A stretch of DNA of 18,277 bases, taken from the NCBI GenBank assembly GCA_026706425.1, contig JAPOYW010000558.1, positions 2,722-20,998 of the forward strand. The letters run 5' to 3'. This DNA comes from Gammaproteobacteria bacterium. Lineage in GTDB: Bacteria; Pseudomonadota; Gammaproteobacteria; Pseudomonadales; Azotimanducaceae. Below are positions 1 through 6,048 of the stretch, one piece after another (positions within the stretch are counted from its first letter, which is position 1; each line of letters opens with the position of its first letter). Made by a program: the position numbers and the translations under genes. Below the pieces are notes generated by a model. The model saw only the letters and a program-made list of their open reading frames with translations, did not search any database and had not been told where the DNA came from.

Positions 1-2
1 GG

Positions 3-1184
3 GAACGGTTGGCGGACGAGGCCGGCGGGGCCGAGGACCTGCTCGCGGCCGTCGGAACCATCGTCGGCGACCTGCCGTTCGAACCACGGGACGCGGACAC
101 CGAGACCCACCGTTTTCCGCTGGGCGAGGTTCCGGAACCACTTGCCGAAGCCGCGGAACCGCTGGGCCGGTCCTTTGGCGGTGTCGCGTCGATTCTCGAC
201 GAGTTGGGCAACGACCTCGACGATGTCGTCGAGGGCAACCTGGACTGGCCAAATGCCGAACAAGCGGAGTCATGGCGCCCCACCATCGGCCAGTTGGCCG
301 GTCGCGCCGCCGGTGCCGGAGCCCTGTTCAGCGACTACGGGGACAGTTCATCGGCATCCGCGGCCCGATGGGTCACCAGGGGCCTGGAAGAACGCCGCGA
401 GGAAATCGAACTGACGAGCGTTCCTCTCATGCCCGGCGAGATTCTGAACGACTGCTTGTGGTCTAGGTGCCACGGCGCACTCGCCACGTCGGCCACGCTC
501 TGCGCGCTGGGAACGTTCGACCGGTTCCGGGAGAGCGCCGGCCTGAAGGGTTCGGTGCGGGAGTCGCGCATTGCCAGTCCGTTCGATTTCGAGCGCGTCG
601 CGACGTTTTCGGTGCCGCGGATGCGGGCCGACCCGTCGGAATCCCAGGACCACACGGAAGAAATCGCTTCGTTGCTGCCGGATCTCCTGCTGCTCGAACA
701 GAGCGCACTGGTCTTGTTCAACTCGTGGTGGCAGTTCAATGCCGTGGTGGAGTCGCTGCCGGAGGAACTTCGATCGAACTGCCGGCTGCAGGGAGAGGCG
801 TCCAAGCAACGCCTAATCCGAGATCACACCCAGGCCATCGACCAAGGCCGGGCAAGCTACCTGTTCGGACTCGCGAGCTTCGCGGAGGGCGTCGACTTGC
901 CGGGCGACTACTGCCGGCACGTGATCATGGCGCGCATTCCCTTCGCGGTGCCGGACGACCCCGTCGACCGGGCGGTCGCCGAATGGCTCGAAAACCTGGG
1001 CCGCAATCCGTTCATGGAACTGTCCCTGCCCGACGCCTCCCTGCGGCTCGTGCAGGCGTGCGGCCGGCTGATTCGCAACGAGAGCGACCAGGGGCGGATC
1101 ACCTTGCTCGACCGAAGAATCCTCACCCGCCGGTACGGCGAGTCGCTCATGGCGGCGCTCCCGCCGTACCGGCTGGAAATCTAG
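3..1184 (+). CDS. dinG: ATP-dependent DNA helicase DinG, C-terminal part (5' end outside window)
   Basis: The reading frame is open from the window edge to the TAG at 1182-1184, about 393 residues. This is the second half of a DinG/XPD-type superfamily 2 helicase, which is about 700 residues in E. coli, so the Walker A and Fe-S regions lie upstream. Visible helicase motifs are ATSATL (about residue 160 of the fragment), the motif V-like GLASFAEGVDLPGD, and motif VI QACGRLIRN followed by LLDRR near the C-terminus. DinG enzymes unwind 5'-tailed DNA, D-loops and R-loops during repair and transcription-replication conflicts (family knowledge). The TTG at 9 is internal and is not the true start. 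The stop codon shares the palindrome CTAG with the stop of the converging DoxX gene. Confidence 0.93.
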   Translation, partial: ERLADEAGGAEDLLAAVGTIVGDLPFEPRDADTETHRFPLGEVPEPLAEAAEPLGRSFGGVASILDELGNDLDDVVEGNLDWPNAEQAESWRPTIGQLAGRAAGAGALFSDYGDSSSASAARWVTRGLEERREEIELTSVPLMPGEILNDCLWSRCHGALATSATLCALGTFDRFRESAGLKGSVRESRIASPFDFERVATFSVPRMRADPSESQDHTEEIASLLPDLLLLEQSALVLFNSWWQFNAVVESLPEELRSNCRLQGEASKQRLIRDHTQAIDQGRASYLFGLASFAEGVDLPGDYCRHVIMARIPFAVPDDPVDRAVAEWLENLGRNPFMELSLPDASLRLVQACGRLIRNESDQGRITLLDRRILTRRYGESLMAALPPYRLEI

Positions 1185-1801
1185 CGCCCGGTCATTCTCC
1201 CGAGCCAATAGTCGATGCTCGTGTACCGGCCACCGCCGGTGAAGAACAGCGACAGCAGCATCACGAAATACATGGCCGCGAACTCGATGCCGTTATTGAG
1301 GATCGTGACGCTGCCGCGCCCGGTCAGCCACTTGTAGTCGCCGTGTTCCTTCAGGATCGAAATGATCTCGGCTTTGCGCGGCACCGCCTCCGCGATCCGG
1401 TCGTTGGCCAGCCAGCTCGACGCATCGGACAGGACCAACCAGCCGTTCTCCCAATGCACGGCGAGGGCGGCCACCAGCATGGTGATCATCAACGGCACGG
1501 CCACGAGACGGGTCGCCAGCCCGGCAAGCAGCATGACGCCGCCCACGAGCTCGGCGGCGGTCGCCAGGAAAGCCATCAACTCGGGCAACGGCAGCCCTAG
1601 GGAATTCCCGAACCAATACACCGTTCCGCTGAACCCGGTGGCTTTCGTCCAGCCCGCCTGGATCATCACGGGTGCGAGGATCAACCTCAAGAGGAGTGGC
1701 GGAACACCGTCCAATGGCTTGAGTCGGTCGAGCGTCGTGTCGTAGACCCGCACGGGCGGCATCCGCCGCCACGTTGAGAGGTAGGTTGCGATAGGATTCA
1801 T
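1181..1801 (-). CDS. DoxX family membrane protein
   Basis: A 206-residue protein starts at the ATG at 1801, chosen because GGGAGAG lies 3 bases upstream of it; the open frame runs further but without a better start. About four hydrophobic segments are seen: around LLLRLILAPVMIQAG, then two close ones in the ELVGGVMLLAG and LMITMLVAALAVHW stretch, and a last one around FAAMYFVMLLSLFF. The GW-TK pattern after the first segment and the RL-A-PL-I/M segment are typical of DoxX/SURF4-like proteins. A soluble loop of roughly 50 residues separates segments 3 and 4. Family members are inner-membrane proteins linked in some cases to quinone or redox chemistry; the substrate here is unknown. The gene converges on dinG with a 4-bp overlap and diverges from the kinase gene. 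Confidence 0.85.
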   Translation of the reverse strand: MNPIATYLSTWRRMPPVRVYDTTLDRLKPLDGVPPLLLRLILAPVMIQAGWTKATGFSGTVYWFGNSLGLPLPELMAFLATAAELVGGVMLLAGLATRLVAVPLMITMLVAALAVHWENGWLVLSDASSWLANDRIAEAVPRKAEIISILKEHGDYKWLTGRGSVTILNNGIEFAAMYFVMLLSLFFTGGGRYTSIDYWLGRMTGR

Positions 1802-1845
1802 GGTCTCTCCCGATTGACGTACGAACGTGGCGCGAAACGCGATAG

Positions 1846-1857
1846 GTTGCGTGCAAC
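1846..1857. promoter_or_regulatory. Small dyad in the doxX/kinase divergent intergenic region
   Basis: GTTGC-GT-GCAAC is a perfect 5-bp inverted repeat with a 2-bp centre in the 68-bp gap between the divergent DoxX and kinase genes. Its position would suit an operator or a start-proximal hairpin, but it is short and could be chance. Confidence 0.2.
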
Positions 1858-1869
1858 GATGGTAACGCC

Positions 1870-2751
1870 GTGACGGCACCGATGCGGATTGCCGGTCTGG
1901 CGAACATGGCGCCAAGCGACGCTGTGAGAGATTGCTACAGACGCGTCGATGCCCACGCCCCCGACGACTACCGTCAACTGGCGGCGTTGCTGGTCGACGA
2001 CTGGTGTCGGAGAGAGGTGGCGACCGTCGGAATCGGCGGTGGCCAAGGCGCCGGGAAATCCACCCTGGGCCGGCTGATCGCCGAAGCCGGAACGGTTTTC
2101 GGTATTCGCATCGAGGTCCTTTCGCTCGACGACTTCTGCCTCACGAAGGAGGAACGGCTCCGGCTTGCGGAGATGGTGCACCCGCTCTTGGCCACCCGGG
2201 GCCCACCGGGCACCCACGCCGTGGAACGGCTTCGCGATGCGATGGCAGCACTCAGACAACCGGGCGCAGTCGACGTGCCGCGTTTCGACAAGGGAACGGA
2301 CACTCGGTCGGGCTTTGCGAGGATCGACGGAGGTGTCGACGTAGTCGTGCTCGAGGGCTGGTGCGTCGGTGCGTCGGCGGCCGAGTGTGATATCGACGAG
2401 CCCCTCAATGCGCTGGAGCGGGAACACGATGCCCGCGCGCGATGGCGGTCGCACATCGAGACCGCGCTCGGCGGACCCTATGCGAAGCTCAACGAAGACC
2501 TCGAGACGCTGGTCTTTCTCAAGGTGCCCGGTCTTGCCGCGGTTCGCCGTTGGCGTCTGCAACAGGAAGACGAGCGTCCCCCGGGTCAGCGGTTGAGTGC
2601 CGCCGAAGTGAACACGTTCGTCGAACACTACGAGCGCATCACCCGGCGCATGTTGGCGTCGTTGCCGTCGACCGCGGATGTCGTGGTGGATCTCGACGAC
2701 CATCATCGGGTGTCGGGGTTGAGTTTTCGCACGACCTCCACTGGGCGTTAG
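1870..2751 (+). CDS. D-glycerate 3-kinase (YggC/GLYK-like P-loop kinase)
   Basis: A 293-residue P-loop kinase. The Walker A motif is GGGQGAGKSTL at about residues 56-66. It is followed by SLDDFCLTKEER and VHPLLATRGPPGTHAV, the signature of the D-glycerate 3-kinase family (plant GLYK, yeast Tda10, bacterial YggC-like), and by a Walker B-like VVVLEGWCVG. Family members phosphorylate D-glycerate to 3-phosphoglycerate with ATP in the cytoplasm, feeding glycolysis or serine synthesis. The GTG at 1870 is the farthest plausible start; ATG codons at 1882 and 1906 are alternatives, and none has a strong Shine-Dalgarno. Uridine-kinase-like proteins share the P-loop, but the HPLL-TRG-PGTHD/A block favours glycerate kinase. 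Confidence 0.85.
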   Translation: MTAPMRIAGLANMAPSDAVRDCYRRVDAHAPDDYRQLAALLVDDWCRREVATVGIGGGQGAGKSTLGRLIAEAGTVFGIRIEVLSLDDFCLTKEERLRLAEMVHPLLATRGPPGTHAVERLRDAMAALRQPGAVDVPRFDKGTDTRSGFARIDGGVDVVVLEGWCVGASAAECDIDEPLNALEREHDARARWRSHIETALGGPYAKLNEDLETLVFLKVPGLAAVRRWRLQQEDERPPGQRLSAAEVNTFVEHYERITRRMLASLPSTADVVVDLDDHHRVSGLSFRTTSTGR

Positions 2752-2764
2752 CTGCGGAGACGTT

Positions 2765-2798
2765 GTTCAGACTTCGTTCAGTTCCACGCCCCGATACT
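2765..2798 (+). promoter_or_regulatory. Putative PhoP/OmpR-type regulated promoter
   Basis: GTTCAG at 2765-2770 and GTTCAG at 2776-2781 form an exact tandem repeat with an 11-bp period. Eleven bases further is GATACT (2793-2798), a good -10 hexamer with no separate -35 box. Direct repeats of one helical turn placed over the -35, about 11 bp before the -10, are the known layout of PhoP-type activated promoters. The same layout (TTAAG-N6-TTAAG) is described for the Pseudomonas BqsR/CarR regulator. The gene behind it is SlyB-like and the next cluster encodes an OmpR-family regulator, which suggests, but does not prove, control by that regulator. Confidence 0.5.
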
Positions 2799-2837
2799 GC
2801 GCGGGTGTCTTTCTCTCAACGTCAACGGAGTTTCGTC

Positions 2838-3344
2838 ATGTGGAAACAGAATCTGATGCTCGGTGCCGCCTTCGTTTCGGCCAACGCCTTGGCCGACGTT
2901 CGCTACGCCGACGCCCCCGTTACCGGCGTCGAGCCCATTGTCGAGACCGTGGCCCACGTGGAGCCGAAGGAGCACTGCTGGTTCGAGGAAGTGCCCGAGC
3001 GGGTGGTGGCGCAAAGCGCGACCACACCCTTGGTCGGTGCCTTGATCGGCGGCGCCATCGGCAACGCGATGGGCCACAAGAAGCGCAACAAACAGGTCGG
3101 TGCGGTAGTGGGCGCCCTGCTTGGCGGCAGTATCGCGGCTGACATCCAGAGGCAGGGAGAACGCGTCGAGTCGAACCGACGCGTACGACGCCAGGTCTGC
3201 GAGGTCGTTGACGAGACCACATATCGTCGCGAGGTGACCGGATATCTCGTCACCTACGAGTACGCCGGCCAGACCTACCAGGCACGAATGCGCCAGCGGC
3301 CGGGCGATCACGTCCGTGTACGGGTTACGGTCGGTCCGGCGTAG
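2838..3344 (+). CDS. Secreted glycine-zipper 2TM-domain protein (SlyB-like)
   Basis: A 168-residue protein starts at the ATG at 2838, with ACGGAG 7 bases upstream. Residues 1-19 form a signal peptide ending ANALA, with likely cleavage before Asp20. A glycine zipper follows at about residues 65-103 (GALIGGAIGNAMG and VGAVVGALLGGSIA, separated by a basic turn HKKRNKQ). The C-terminal half contains a YRREVTGYLVTYEYAGQTY stretch typical of glycine-zipper 2TM/17-kDa-antigen proteins. Unlike classical SlyB it has no lipobox Cys at the cleavage site, so it should be periplasmic or outer-membrane inserted, not a lipoprotein. SlyB is a PhoP target in enteric bacteria; the tandem-repeat promoter and nearby PhoPQ-like genes fit this. 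Confidence 0.85.
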   Translation: MWKQNLMLGAAFVSANALADVRYADAPVTGVEPIVETVAHVEPKEHCWFEEVPERVVAQSATTPLVGALIGGAIGNAMGHKKRNKQVGAVVGALLGGSIAADIQRQGERVESNRRVRRQVCEVVDETTYRREVTGYLVTYEYAGQTYQARMRQRPGDHVRVRVTVGPA

Positions 3345-3396
3345 GCCGGGGGACCCGGTCCGGCAGGGAGTAGAATGGCATGGCGTCAGGAGAAGG

Positions 3397-3416
3397 CGCG
3401 GCGGTAACCCGCCGCG
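3397..3416 (+). other. GC-rich hairpin just upstream of the PepSY gene
   Basis: CGCGGCGG-TAAC-CCGCCGCG is a perfect 8-bp stem with a 4-base loop, ending 7 bases before the ATG at 3424, where a ribosome binding site should be. No T-run follows, so it is not a standard terminator. It could block translation or attenuate read-through from the glycine-zipper gene. Confidence 0.4.
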
Positions 3417-3423
3417 GTTGGCT

Positions 3424-3792
3424 ATGCGAAGATGCGCCCTTGTCGCGGTATTTGCGTCGGTTTCCCTTGCCGGCTATGCCGGCAAGGCACCCGAAGAGCG
3501 AACCGAGCAGGCCGGTCCGCCTGCGGACCAACGCCCACCAGTTCGGGAACCCGCCCCGAAGGACGTGCCTGCCAAACCCGCGGCTCAAACCCGCGTCTCG
3601 CTCAAGGATGCCACGGCGATCGTCCGCCAGGCGTACGGAGGACGCGTTGTCTCCGCCGCCGCGGCAAGAGCTCGGCCGGAACCGGACCGCGGGAGGGAAT
3701 CCGGCTACCGCGTGCGCGTCGACATCGACGGCCGGGTCAAGACCGTCTTCGTCGATGACCGTGGCCGAATTCACGAAAACGCCGAGTACTGA
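3424..3792 (+). CDS. Small secreted PepSY-domain protein
   Basis: A 122-residue protein. The start at ATG 3424 is chosen because it places a basic-hydrophobic signal sequence (MRRCALVAVFASVSLAG) at the N-terminus; the open frame extends upstream without sensible protein sequence. A Pro/Ala/Glu-rich linker (residues 20-55) leads to a PepSY domain at about 57-120: VSLKDATAIVRQAYGGRVV, then GYRVRVDIDG and VKTVFVDDRGRI. The signal sequence ends LAGY where a lipobox would read LAGC, so lipidation is probably lost and type I cleavage at GYA/GK is possible. Small PepSY proteins are often encoded directly before PhoP/PhoQ-like pairs; here the gap to the response regulator is 24 bp, implying one operon. 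The molecular function is unknown, with inhibitory or sensory roles proposed for the family. Confidence 0.75.
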   Translation: MRRCALVAVFASVSLAGYAGKAPEERTEQAGPPADQRPPVREPAPKDVPAKPAAQTRVSLKDATAIVRQAYGGRVVSAAAARARPEPDRGRESGYRVRVDIDGRVKTVFVDDRGRIHENAEY

Positions 3793-3816
3793 CTCCGCCG
3801 GGTACGTGCGACCGCC

Positions 3817-4497
3817 ATGCGACTCCTGATCGTCGAGGACGAGGTCCTGCTGGCCGCGCAGGTGGACAAGTTCCTGCGCGAGAACGACTTCGTGGTGGAC
3901 ATGGCCACCGATGGCGAGGAGGGGCTGTACTACGCCCGCGAGTTCGACTACGACGCGGCCGTCATCGACCTGGGCCTGCCTAAGCTCACCGGGATCGAGC
4001 TGATCAAGACGCTGCGCCGCGAAGGCAACACGGTTCCGGTGCTGATTCTCACCGCGCGAAGCGACTGGCGGGACAAGGTGGGCGGGCTGGAAGCGGGCGC
4101 CGACGACTACCTCACCAAGCCGTTCCACATGGAGGAACTCCTGGCCCGCTTGAAGGTACTCATCCGTCGTGCAGCCGGCTTTGCGTCCTCGCTGATCGAA
4201 CACGGCCCGCTCAAACTCGACACGTCGAGCAAGGAAGTGCGTGTCGACGGGTCATTGGTGGAACTCACCGCCTTCGAGTACCGCCTCCTGGAGTTCCTGG
4301 CGTTGAATCCATCCCGGGTCGTGTCCAAGGCCGAACTCACCGAGCACCTCTACGAGCAGGACTTCGACCGCGACAGCAATGTCATCGAGGTATTCATCGG
4401 TCGACTGCGTCGCAAGCTGGATCCGGCCGGCAGCCTGAAACCCATCAGGACCGTCCGCGGCCAGGGGTACCGGTTCGCCTTGGACCCCAACGCCTGA
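3817..4497 (+). CDS. OmpR/PhoP-family response regulator
   Basis: A 226-residue two-domain regulator. The receiver domain (residues 1-115) has the acidic pair Glu7/Asp8, phospho-acceptor Asp51 (AAVIDLGLPKLTG), Thr79 and Lys101 (DDYLTKPF). The winged-helix DNA-binding domain (about 128-222) shows LTAFEYRLLEFL, VVSKAELTEHLYE and the recognition-helix region NVIEVFIGRLRRKL, ending in IRTVRGQGYRF. It is of normal length for the family. The Shine-Dalgarno is weak, so translation may depend on the upstream PepSY gene. Its partner kinase starts 64 bp downstream. By similarity and gene order it is PhoP/QseB-like; the input signal cannot be read from the sequence. Confidence 0.93.
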   Translation: MRLLIVEDEVLLAAQVDKFLRENDFVVDMATDGEEGLYYAREFDYDAAVIDLGLPKLTGIELIKTLRREGNTVPVLILTARSDWRDKVGGLEAGADDYLTKPFHMEELLARLKVLIRRAAGFASSLIEHGPLKLDTSSKEVRVDGSLVELTAFEYRLLEFLALNPSRVVSKAELTEHLYEQDFDRDSNVIEVFIGRLRRKLDPAGSLKPIRTVRGQGYRFALDPNA

Positions 4498-4561
4498 CGG
4501 CCTGACGGGTCGCGTCCCGCCGCCCGCGGTGGCACCATCGCGAAATGGGCATTGTGAGCCA

Positions 4562-5965
4562 ATGATGCCGGACGACGGGGCCACCGAAGGCGGGCGCGCG
4601 GGCGGCGTGTTTCGCCGAATTCTCGGGTTGCAGGCCCGGCTGCTGTTGATCACCGCCCTGGTCCTTGGAGTCTGTCTAAGTGCCGTGGGATGGTTCCAGA
4701 ACAGCTCGTTCAAGGCTTCGGTGCGGGCGGGCGCGGAAGAGCAACTCCGCGCCGTCACGTACGGTTTGCTGAACGCTGCCGACGACGAGGCCGACGAACT
4801 CGTGTTTGGAAATGAGTTGGGCGAGCCGCGTTTGGCGCAACCTGATTCCGGCCTCTACGCCTACGTTGAACGTGCCCGGGACGGCGTCATCTGGCGTTCT
4901 CCGTCGATCGTGGTCAGCGCCGGCGACATCGGCGAGCAGCCGCCCTTGGGTCGACGGCCGGCACCGGGCGAGTTTGTCTTCGAGGTCGCCAACACAACCC
5001 CGTCCCGGTTCGTCATGGCGTACACCGTGATCTGGGAAGATCTCGACGGTGCGGAACTCACGTTCTGGGTGCTTGTGGACCGCGCACCTTTCCGAGGGCA
5101 GGTGTTGGAGTTCCGTCGCAAGACCACCATCGGCTTGTTGAGCGTGGCCATCGGTTTCGTGGTCATTCAACTCGCAGCGGTGCGTTGGGGGCTCGCGCCG
5201 GTACGGCGCATGGCTTCCCGACTGCGCAGCCTGGAGGCGGGCCGTCGTGGCGACATCGGGGACGACTATCCCCGCGAGTTGTCGGGACTTGCCCGCAACG
5301 TCAACCGCTTCATCGCCTACGAGAAGGCCAACCGCGACCGGTACCGGCGTGCCATGGACGATCTGGCGCACAGCCTGAAGACCCCGCTCGCGGTTATGAA
5401 AAACGCCATGCGGGAGATCAACGGGTCCAGCGCCAGCGTCATGAACGACCAGGTCGAGCGCATGGAAACCACGGTCACGCATCAACTCTCCCGGGCTGCG
5501 GCGGTGCGCACGGTAGTGCCCGCTGAGGCGGTTCCCGTGTCTCCCGTCGCCGCCCGGATCGGCCACGCCCTAGAGCGCGCCTACGCCGAAAAGGCGGTCG
5601 ACCTCGAGCTTGTCGACGCTCCCCTCGCGGTGCGCGTGGACGAACGCGACCTGCTGGAAATGCTCGGCAACGTCATCGAGAACGCCTTCAAGTACACGCG
5701 CAAACGCGTGCGAATCTCGGTGCGTGGGACGAACGGCGCGGTCGCGATCCTGATCGAGGACGACGGCGCCGGCATCGCACCGGCCGACCGTCGGCGCGTG
5801 CTGAGAAGGGGTGCAAGGGCGGACACCGAGAGCGCCGGGCACGGCATCGGCCTTGCGGTTGCGCTGGAACTCGCCGAGGTCTACCAGGGCACACTGGAAG
5901 TCGGCGACAGCGAACTCGGTGGCGCACTGGTCCGTCTGGAACTGCCTGGCGGGGACAGCTCCTAG
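4562..5965 (+). CDS. PhoQ-like sensor histidine kinase
   Basis: A 467-residue membrane kinase. The start is placed at ATG 4562 (another ATG follows at 4565), behind GTGAG; a GTG at 4529 in frame is less likely. Transmembrane segment 1 is at about residues 27-45 and segment 2 at about 190-210, enclosing a periplasmic domain of some 140 residues. A HAMP-like region follows. The H-box is LAHSLKTPL with phospho-acceptor His270; HSLKTP is the form common in PhoQ-like kinases. The ATPase domain has the N-box NVIENAFKY, G1 DDGAGI and G2 GHGIGLAVA. The kinase would phosphorylate the adjacent regulator at Asp51. The sensor domain is moderately acidic, which would suit cation sensing, but this is inference. 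Confidence 0.92.
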   Translation: MMPDDGATEGGRAGGVFRRILGLQARLLLITALVLGVCLSAVGWFQNSSFKASVRAGAEEQLRAVTYGLLNAADDEADELVFGNELGEPRLAQPDSGLYAYVERARDGVIWRSPSIVVSAGDIGEQPPLGRRPAPGEFVFEVANTTPSRFVMAYTVIWEDLDGAELTFWVLVDRAPFRGQVLEFRRKTTIGLLSVAIGFVVIQLAAVRWGLAPVRRMASRLRSLEAGRRGDIGDDYPRELSGLARNVNRFIAYEKANRDRYRRAMDDLAHSLKTPLAVMKNAMREINGSSASVMNDQVERMETTVTHQLSRAAAVRTVVPAEAVPVSPVAARIGHALERAYAEKAVDLELVDAPLAVRVDERDLLEMLGNVIENAFKYTRKRVRISVRGTNGAVAILIEDDGAGIAPADRRRVLRRGARADTESAGHGIGLAVALELAEVYQGTLEVGDSELGGALVRLELPGGDSS

Positions 5966-6003
5966 GGGCGACCCTATCGCGCCCGTAGGGAGCGCGGTCG
6001 CCC
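5966..6003. terminator. Inverted repeat between convergent genes, possible bidirectional terminator
   Basis: GGGCGACC (5966-5973) and GGTCGCCC (5996-6003) are perfect 8-bp arms directly after the kinase stop codon, with an alternative inner pair CCCTA/TAGGG in the 22-base loop. The site lies between converging transcription units. There is no U-tract on either strand, so it may be only a transcript-end hairpin. Confidence 0.35.
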
Positions 6004-6048
6004 GGGTGCCACCAGGGCAAGATTTGGAAACCCGGCCCGACTGCGCGG

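Noticed and set aside
467..1600. 377-residue open frame on the (+) strand spanning dinG and doxX
   Set aside because: Out of frame with dinG and antisense to doxX; Pro/Arg/Gly-rich shadow sequence.
3325..4203. 292-residue open frame on the (-) strand
   Set aside because: It overlaps the PepSY and response regulator genes, which have unmistakable domains on the (+) strand.
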